Assembly (NCBI GenBank): GCA_002412985.1
Contig: DHWC01000124.1
Span: 1 to 9,858, forward strand
Direction of reading: 5' to 3'
Source: Methylocystaceae bacterium UBA5192
GTDB taxonomy: Bacteria; Pseudomonadota; Alphaproteobacteria; Rhizobiales; Beijerinckiaceae
Length of the DNA: 9,858 nucleotides
A program made the translations under genes and the position numbers. Below, piece after piece: positions 5,726 through 9,858 of this stretch. Numbering within the stretch: position 1 is the stretch's first letter; each line of letters begins with the position of its first letter. The notes beneath the pieces were generated by a model. It was given only the letters and a program-made list of their open reading frames with translations. It did no database searches and was not told where the DNA came from.

Positions 5726-5760
5726 GCTCACATTGGTTCGAAAATGATCGATACGTGAGC
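5726..5760 (+). promoter_or_regulatory. Inverted repeat in the gmd leader
   Basis: GCTCAC (5726-5731) pairs perfectly with GTGAGC (5755-5760), and the 23-nt loop contains a smaller TCGA/TCGA pair. The stem ends just before the ribosome site TAAGGA (5763-5768), so it could influence gmd translation. A six-pair stem with a long loop may also be chance. Confidence 0.3.
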
Positions 5761-5774
5761 GGTAAGGACTATAG

Positions 5775-6761
5775 ATGAGCAAATGCGCATTGGTAACGGG
5801 CGTTACGGGACAAGACGGCGCATATCTCTCGCAGCTTTTGCTTGAAAAAGGCTATGAAGTTCATGGCGTCATTCGGCGGTCATCGCATCGAGGCGTAGAA
5901 GATCATCGCTTGCGCTGGCTTGGGATCAGCGGAAAAGTACATCTACACGATGCCGATCTTGCTGACCTGTCAAGTTTGTTGCGAACCGTGCAGGATGTAG
6001 GACCAAGTGAAATCTATAATTTAGCAGCGCAATCTTACGTCGCTTCATCCTGGCGCCAGCCTGTGTTAACCGCCAATGTTACAGCCGTTGGCGTTACGAA
6101 TATGCTTGAAGCAATGCGTCTTGGTGCGCCCGGCGCTCGTTTTTATCAAGCTTCGTCATCTGAGATGTACGGCCTCATTCAAGAGCCTGTGCAGAGTGAA
6201 AAAACACCGTTTTATCCGCGGAGCCCATATGCTGTGGCAAAACTTTATGGTCATTGGATTACAGTAAATTATCGGGAGAGTTTCGGATTGCACGCTTCTT
6301 CGGGCATTCTTTTCAATCATGAAAGCCCGTTGCGGGGGATAGAGTTTGTTACCCGGAAAGTGACGCATACGGTCGCGGCGATAAAGCTTGGGCTTACAAA
6401 AGAGTTGCGCTTGGGAAACATTGACGCCAAGCGAGACTGGGGCCACGCGAAAGACTACGTTCGCGCGATGTGGTTGATGCTGCAGCAAGACCAGCCAGAT
6501 GATTATGTCGTTGCGACAGGCGTGACAACTACTGTGCGTGACATGTGTAAAATTGCTTTTTCACATGCTGGTCTTGAGATGGAAAAATATCTTGTTATTG
6601 ATCCAGCATTTTTTCGGCCCGCTGAAGTAGATGTCTTGTTGGGCGACTCGCAGAAAGCGCGTAAGGCCTTGGGCTGGGAACCTAAAATTGATCTTGATGC
6701 GATGATAAGAGAAATGGTTGACGCGGATTTAGAAAGACTTCGACGCGAAGCAGCAATCTGA
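5775..6761 (+). CDS. gmd: GDP-mannose 4,6-dehydratase
   Basis: The 328-residue protein converts GDP-D-mannose to GDP-4-keto-6-deoxy-D-mannose, using a tightly bound NADP cofactor. It is a cytoplasmic extended short-chain dehydrogenase. The nucleotide-binding loop TGVTGQDGAYL is at 8-18. RRSS (34-37) and YNLAAQSYV (81-89) follow. The catalytic set is in the SSSEMYG segment (127-133, with Glu130) and in Tyr152/Lys156 of SPYAVAK. NHESPLRG (181-188), FVTRK (191-195) and GNIDAKRDWGHAKDYV (214-229) are family hallmarks. At 328 residues it is the shorter form, as in Pseudomonas, rather than the about 370-residue E. coli form. The start is supported by TAAGGA 6 nt upstream. It is first in an operon with rmd (29-bp gap) and a glycosyltransferase, which points to D-rhamnose rather than fucose. 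Confidence 0.96.
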   Translation: MSKCALVTGVTGQDGAYLSQLLLEKGYEVHGVIRRSSHRGVEDHRLRWLGISGKVHLHDADLADLSSLLRTVQDVGPSEIYNLAAQSYVASSWRQPVLTANVTAVGVTNMLEAMRLGAPGARFYQASSSEMYGLIQEPVQSEKTPFYPRSPYAVAKLYGHWITVNYRESFGLHASSGILFNHESPLRGIEFVTRKVTHTVAAIKLGLTKELRLGNIDAKRDWGHAKDYVRAMWLMLQQDQPDDYVVATGVTTTVRDMCKIAFSHAGLEMEKYLVIDPAFFRPAEVDVLLGDSQKARKALGWEPKIDLDAMIREMVDADLERLRREAAI

Positions 6762-6790
6762 TCACTTCAGTTTGATAAGGGCAGGCGGCG

Positions 6791-7777
6791 ATGGCGGCCT
6801 ATAAGCGCATATTGGTTACGGGCGGCGCCGGTTTTGTCGGCTCTTACCTCTGCGCTGCGCTTGCTCAATTTTATCCTTCTGCCCAACGCCTTTGTTTGCT
6901 GCGACCCGATGAGATGGACGTCCCTTTAGGATTTGAAGCGGTCGTCGGCGATCTGCTGGATGAGCGGCGTATGGATGACGTCATAGCGCAATTTAGACCT
7001 GATCTTATTGTGCATCTCGCCGGACAGTCATCCATTGGACAGGCGTCAAAGGCCGCAGAACAAACATGGCGGGTCAATTTTCATGGCGCTTTTGGGCTTG
7101 CTGCCGCAATCGCGCGATATACGCCTGCGGCAGTCGTTCTTTTTGCCTCTTCTGCGACGGTTTACGGCTTGAGCTTTCGAGAAGGCGTTTTAACTGAAGC
7201 GGCCACGCCTCGGCCCTTGGAATCTTATGGCCGGTCAAAGCTTGCCGCTGAGAATGCATTAAGCGACATTTTAGCTGAAGAGGGGCGATTAATTATTGCG
7301 CGTCCTGTTAATCATTCAGGCCCAGGCCAACGGAGCCGCGATTTCGTACTCGCATCCTTTGCAGCGCAAATCGCAACAATCGAGTCAGGCGCGGTTAAGC
7401 CAATCCTGAAGGTTGGGGATCTGTCGCGGGCGCGAGATTTTCTTGATGTCCGTGACGTCGTTGACGCCTACATGCGCCTTATCGCTTCTGCATCAGAGCT
7501 TCCAGACCGGGTTTCGATTTTTAATGTTGCATCCGGCGCGGCGCGCAGCATTGCATCTATACTCGATGAATTTCGTAGCCGATCGACGTGTTCATTTGAA
7601 ATTGAAGTTGATCCCCAGCGGCTGAGATCAAACGCCGTGGATATTGTCAGCATTGCATGTGATGCGACTAAATTAAGCGCTGCAACAGCTTGGCGCCCGC
7701 AATATTCAATGGGAGATTTGGTCGAAGCGCTTTTGGAAGAAAGTCGTTCGCGTCTCGCCTGCGGTGGTTTGGTATGA
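6791..7777 (+). CDS. rmd: GDP-4-keto-6-deoxy-D-mannose reductase (Rmd-like NAD-dependent epimerase/dehydratase)
   Basis: A 328-residue cytoplasmic extended SDR. It has GGAGFVG (11-17) for NAD(P) binding, HLAGQSS (75-81), the catalytic SSATVYG segment (120-126), and Tyr146/Lys150 in SYGRSK. The most specific marks are ARPVNHSGPGQ (170-180) and VGDLSRARDFLDVRDVV (208-224), which match Rmd proteins that reduce the Gmd product to GDP-D-rhamnose. Most Rmd proteins have Phe where this one has Val173. The homologous enzyme making GDP-6-deoxy-D-talose differs only in stereochemistry and cannot be excluded by reading. AAGGG stands 9 nt upstream of the ATG. The stop codon overlaps the next start (ATGA at 7774-7777), showing tight coupling to the glycosyltransferase. 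Confidence 0.87.
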   Translation: MAAYKRILVTGGAGFVGSYLCAALAQFYPSAQRLCLLRPDEMDVPLGFEAVVGDLLDERRMDDVIAQFRPDLIVHLAGQSSIGQASKAAEQTWRVNFHGAFGLAAAIARYTPAAVVLFASSATVYGLSFREGVLTEAATPRPLESYGRSKLAAENALSDILAEEGRLIIARPVNHSGPGQRSRDFVLASFAAQIATIESGAVKPILKVGDLSRARDFLDVRDVVDAYMRLIASASELPDRVSIFNVASGAARSIASILDEFRSRSTCSFEIEVDPQRLRSNAVDIVSIACDATKLSAATAWRPQYSMGDLVEALLEESRSRLACGGLV

Positions 7778-9189
7778 AGAACAAGACGCCGCAGGAAGAT
7801 ATTTTAACTCAAGAGCGCCAAAGATTACTTGAATTTCAACTCAATTACTTGCGTAAAGAGCTGCTGTATCTCACGCATGAGCGCTACCGAATGACTTATT
7901 CGGTTTCGGGCCAGATTTATCGTTTTCTGCGGCCCATCGAGTCCCGGATCGCCAGTTTTGTGGGTCTGGACGTTAAAGAGAGCGGCGGGGCTGAGGCCTA
8001 TGTGAAAGTTTTGGAGCAAGACGCTCCAAATTCGGCGAATGCTTGTTTGGCGCAGCGTTTACTCGTCGACGTCTCAGGTACAATTAAGCGCGATGCTGGA
8101 ACGGGAATACAGCGTGTCGTTAAAGAAATCATGCGCGCTTATTGTCGTCCAGAGCCTTTTGAGATCCCAATATTAGCCGTTCGGTGTGAAAATAATCGCC
8201 TCTTTACTGCAAATGATTTCACTAAAGCTCTTGGCGGCGAAGCTACTGGTCCGGATATCGAAATAAACGTAGGTTCGGGCGACTGTATTTTGATGTTGTC
8301 TGATAGTTGGAATGCATTTGATGAATTGGCGCCTGTGCTAGAGCAAATTCACAAGCAAGGCGGCCGAATTATTACCTGTATCTTTGATTTAATCCCGGAG
8401 CTCTATCCTCACGCGTGTCATGAAGTAACGGTGCCTCGGTATCATGCATGGTTGCGTCGCGCTTTGTTAGAGAGCGACGCTTTTCTGGCAATATCTAAAT
8501 CAGTTGCGTCAGAGCTGGCCGATTATGTGGAGATCAATAAATTACCCCACCGCCATAATTTAAAGATTGGCTGGTTTCATTGTGGCGCAGATCTCGTCGC
8601 CGGACCTACGCGCGCGCCTCGTGAGAAAATACGGTCAGTCTTTGCTGCTGGCGCGCCTGTGTTTCTTATTGTGGGCACGATTGAGCCGCGTAAAGGTCAT
8701 GGGGTTGCCTTAGAGGCGTTTGAAAAATTATGGGCTTCTGGCGTTAACGCCCATTTGACGATAGTCGGAAGGCGTGGATGGTTCGAAGAAGCGACTATGG
8801 CAACGATCATCCATCATGCTGAATATGGACGACGCCTCTTTTGGTTTGACGACGCTGATGATCAAGATCTCGCCCATCTTTATGAACATGCTGCGGCGCT
8901 GATTTTTCCTTCTTATGCAGAGGGATTTGGATTGCCTATTGTTGAGGCCGCTCGGTTTGGGTGTCCGACAATTTGCAGCGATTTGCCTGTGTTGCGTGAG
9001 GTTGGTCGGTCGGGGGCGCTTTATTTTCGCGTTAACGATCCTGAGGCTCTCGCCGGCGTAGCGCAAGGTTTTTTGGCAGGCGATTTGAAGGCGGATCCCC
9101 AGGCGACGCTGGATGTTACTTGGATGGAGGCTGCGCAGCGTATTGTTGATATTCTCACGCGCGAAGAATGGTTGTTTTGCCTGGCCTAA
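7774..9189 (+). CDS. GT4-family glycosyltransferase, probable D-rhamnosyl- or mannosyltransferase
   Basis: A 471-residue GT-B-fold enzyme, probably acting at the inner face of the cytoplasmic membrane on a lipid-linked glycan. The N-terminal 8-40 is a likely coiled coil, followed by a basic/aromatic YRFLRPIES segment (49-57). The first Rossmann half starts at RLLVDVSGTIKRDAGTGIQR (95-114), a block familiar from polysaccharide mannosyl/rhamnosyltransferases. The donor half has VGTIEPRKGH (300-309, with Arg306 and Lys307) and FPSYAEGFGLPIVEA (378-392), containing the GT4 E-x7-E pair Glu383/Glu391. The start at ATG 7774 overlaps the rmd stop. The frame extends upstream to 7690, but that part lies within rmd. 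With Gmd and Rmd made from the same message, GDP-D-rhamnose is the likely donor; acceptor and linkage are unknown. Confidence 0.9.
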   Translation: MKNKTPQEDILTQERQRLLEFQLNYLRKELLYLTHERYRMTYSVSGQIYRFLRPIESRIASFVGLDVKESGGAEAYVKVLEQDAPNSANACLAQRLLVDVSGTIKRDAGTGIQRVVKEIMRAYCRPEPFEIPILAVRCENNRLFTANDFTKALGGEATGPDIEINVGSGDCILMLSDSWNAFDELAPVLEQIHKQGGRIITCIFDLIPELYPHACHEVTVPRYHAWLRRALLESDAFLAISKSVASELADYVEINKLPHRHNLKIGWFHCGADLVAGPTRAPREKIRSVFAAGAPVFLIVGTIEPRKGHGVALEAFEKLWASGVNAHLTIVGRRGWFEEATMATIIHHAEYGRRLFWFDDADDQDLAHLYEHAAALIFPSYAEGFGLPIVEAARFGCPTICSDLPVLREVGRSGALYFRVNDPEALAGVAQGFLAGDLKADPQATLDVTWMEAAQRIVDILTREEWLFCLA

Positions 9190-9221
9190 GTCGATAACCC
9201 TCCTAGTCCAGGCGTCTGGTC

Positions 9222-9371
9222 TCAGCGAAGGGGCTTATTTTGGCTAATAATGAGGGCCGCGGCCTCAGGGTCGGCGATTGTCCAGTCGTTTGTGGGCCCC
9301 ATATGTCTTGGATAAGCCTGTGTCAGAATTTGAGCGGCCACCGTGTTGGGGTCGCCTATAAGAGGATTTTT
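9222..9371 (-). pseudogene. Short coding-like frame, possible relic
   Basis: On the minus strand a 49-codon frame is open from about 9371 down to TGA (9224-9222). It reads like protein, with stretches such as AAQILTQAYPRHMGPTNDW and TIADPEAAALIISQNK. It is closed upstream by TAA at 9374-9372, has only a GTG (9341) or ATG (9302) as possible starts, and has no ribosome site for either. It is not recognised. It may be the remnant of a gene lost when the sugar block arrived, or chance. Confidence 0.18.
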
Positions 9372-9373
9372 TT

Positions 9374-9858
9374 ATGCCGCTAAACATTCCCCTCATCAAT
9401 AATCCAACGCCTAAGACATTTGCCAAAATGCTCAATCTGGAGGCTTCGCAGCTGTCATTGCCAGATTCGCCTGAGCTGATGAAGATTATGATTGCTGCTT
9501 ATGTGGCGTTCCAAATGGGCGCACAATATTTTAATCACTCAATTTACGGTAGTTTGATATACGGTTTCGGCGGCGCGGTATTGCTCTATGGCGCGACATT
9601 TTACTTACTGAAGTATATGAAGGAAGAGCACAAATTTGTGCGTACGATGATCGCCCTAGCGGGTATGGGCGCATTAGCGGCTTTAGCCTATATCATTCTT
9701 CATTTAATTGTTGGCGTTGCGCTGCCTCCGCCTTTGCCTACAGAGCGCTTGGCGCGTTTCCTACTCTTCCCGATCATCATGTGGACAGCGTTCATGTACG
9801 CTTTTCTTTTTCGTCATGTCTCCTTGCGTCCCATTCCAGCTTTCGTCACCGCTGCGCT
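9374..9858 (+). CDS. Unrecognised multi-spanning inner-membrane protein, 3' end outside the window
   Basis: The frame is open from ATG 9374 to the window edge (161 codons). The ribosome site AGAGGA (9361-9366) is followed by seven T residues, about 8 nt before the start. The N-terminal 35 residues are polar, with a Leu/Pro-rich start (MPLNIPLINNPTPKTF). Hydrophobic spans follow at about 36-53, 58-79, 91-116 and 127-147, with a charged loop KYMKEEHKFVR (80-90) between the second and third. The proline run ALPPPLP (116-122) separates the third and fourth spans. It resembles Yip1-like or other small integral membrane families only in outline, and I do not recognise it. It is 184 bp from the glycosyltransferase, so it may be a separate unit; a role in polysaccharide handling cannot be inferred. 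Confidence 0.8.
   Translation, partial: MPLNIPLINNPTPKTFAKMLNLEASQLSLPDSPELMKIMIAAYVAFQMGAQYFNHSIYGSLIYGFGGAVLLYGATFYLLKYMKEEHKFVRTMIALAGMGALAALAYIILHLIVGVALPPPLPTERLARFLLFPIIMWTAFMYAFLFRHVSLRPIPAFVTAA

Larger units (their letters stand above)
5436..5774. other. 339 bp between the LOG gene and gmd
   Basis: No convincing complete gene lies here. The region holds two copies of a TCTCGAGA-centred repeat (5516-5577), a short coding-like minus-strand frame (5530-5688), an abrupt change to AT-rich sequence after about 5690 with an extended -10 promoter, and an inverted repeat in the gmd leader. No T-run terminator for the LOG gene was found. A 19-codon plus-strand frame at 5480 has no support. Confidence 0.5.

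Noticed and set aside
7690..7773. Longer start for the glycosyltransferase
   Set aside because: It lies inside rmd; ATG 7774 makes a standard ATGA overlap with the rmd stop and begins the plausible protein.
9198..9222. CCAG/CTGG hairpin after the glycosyltransferase as a terminator
   Set aside because: Only four pairs and no T-run.
9255..9264. 10-bp palindrome GGCCGCGGCC
   Set aside because: It is short, not extended by flanking pairs, and of a kind expected by chance in GC-rich DNA; no T-run follows.

Overview
The window reads as chromosomal DNA of an alphaproteobacterium, most likely of the order Hyphomicrobiales (Rhizobiales). This rests on family recognition: a cupredoxin/FTR1 iron pair, the alphaproteobacterial type of small heat-shock protein, a DUF6460-like membrane protein, an extensin-family lipoprotein and the long form of LOG protein. 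GC content looks moderate. No rRNA, tRNA, CRISPR array, transposase or phage gene was seen. The genus cannot be fixed from this stretch.

Left part (1-3501). The 3' end of a small secreted or lipoprotein-like gene is followed by a two-gene iron-uptake operon: a periplasmic cupredoxin-fold protein and an FTR1-type permease, 3 bp apart. Convergent to it is an Hsp20 chaperone gene with a plausible RpoH-type promoter. Next come a small DUF6460-like membrane protein and, convergent to that, an extensin-family lipoprotein with an M15-peptidase-like metal site. Both convergent pairs overlap by exactly the 4 bp TTAA, so that each stop codon lies inside the other gene.

Middle part (3662-5435). YebC (translation/regulatory protein) and a LOG-family nucleotide hydrolase are transcribed divergently. 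The 103 bp between them hold a near-perfect 12-bp-arm palindrome.

Right part (5436-9858). After 339 bp without a clear gene, a tight operon begins at an extended -10 promoter: gmd (GDP-mannose 4,6-dehydratase), rmd-like (GDP-4-keto-6-deoxy-mannose reductase) and a GT4 glycosyltransferase that starts inside the rmd stop codon (ATGA). Together they would make GDP-D-rhamnose and transfer it, probably into a surface polysaccharide. No mannose-supply, export or ligation gene is present in the window. Short coding-like frames on the minus strand flank this block on both sides and may be relics. The window ends inside an unrecognised multi-spanning membrane protein gene.

Most of the window is ordinary housekeeping or accessory content. 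I do not see a clearly new system. The points most worth checking are the minimal iron-uptake pair with an atypical cupredoxin, the yebC/LOG palindrome, the heat-shock promoter set inside an inverted repeat, and the isolated rhamnose mini-cluster with its flanking relic frames.
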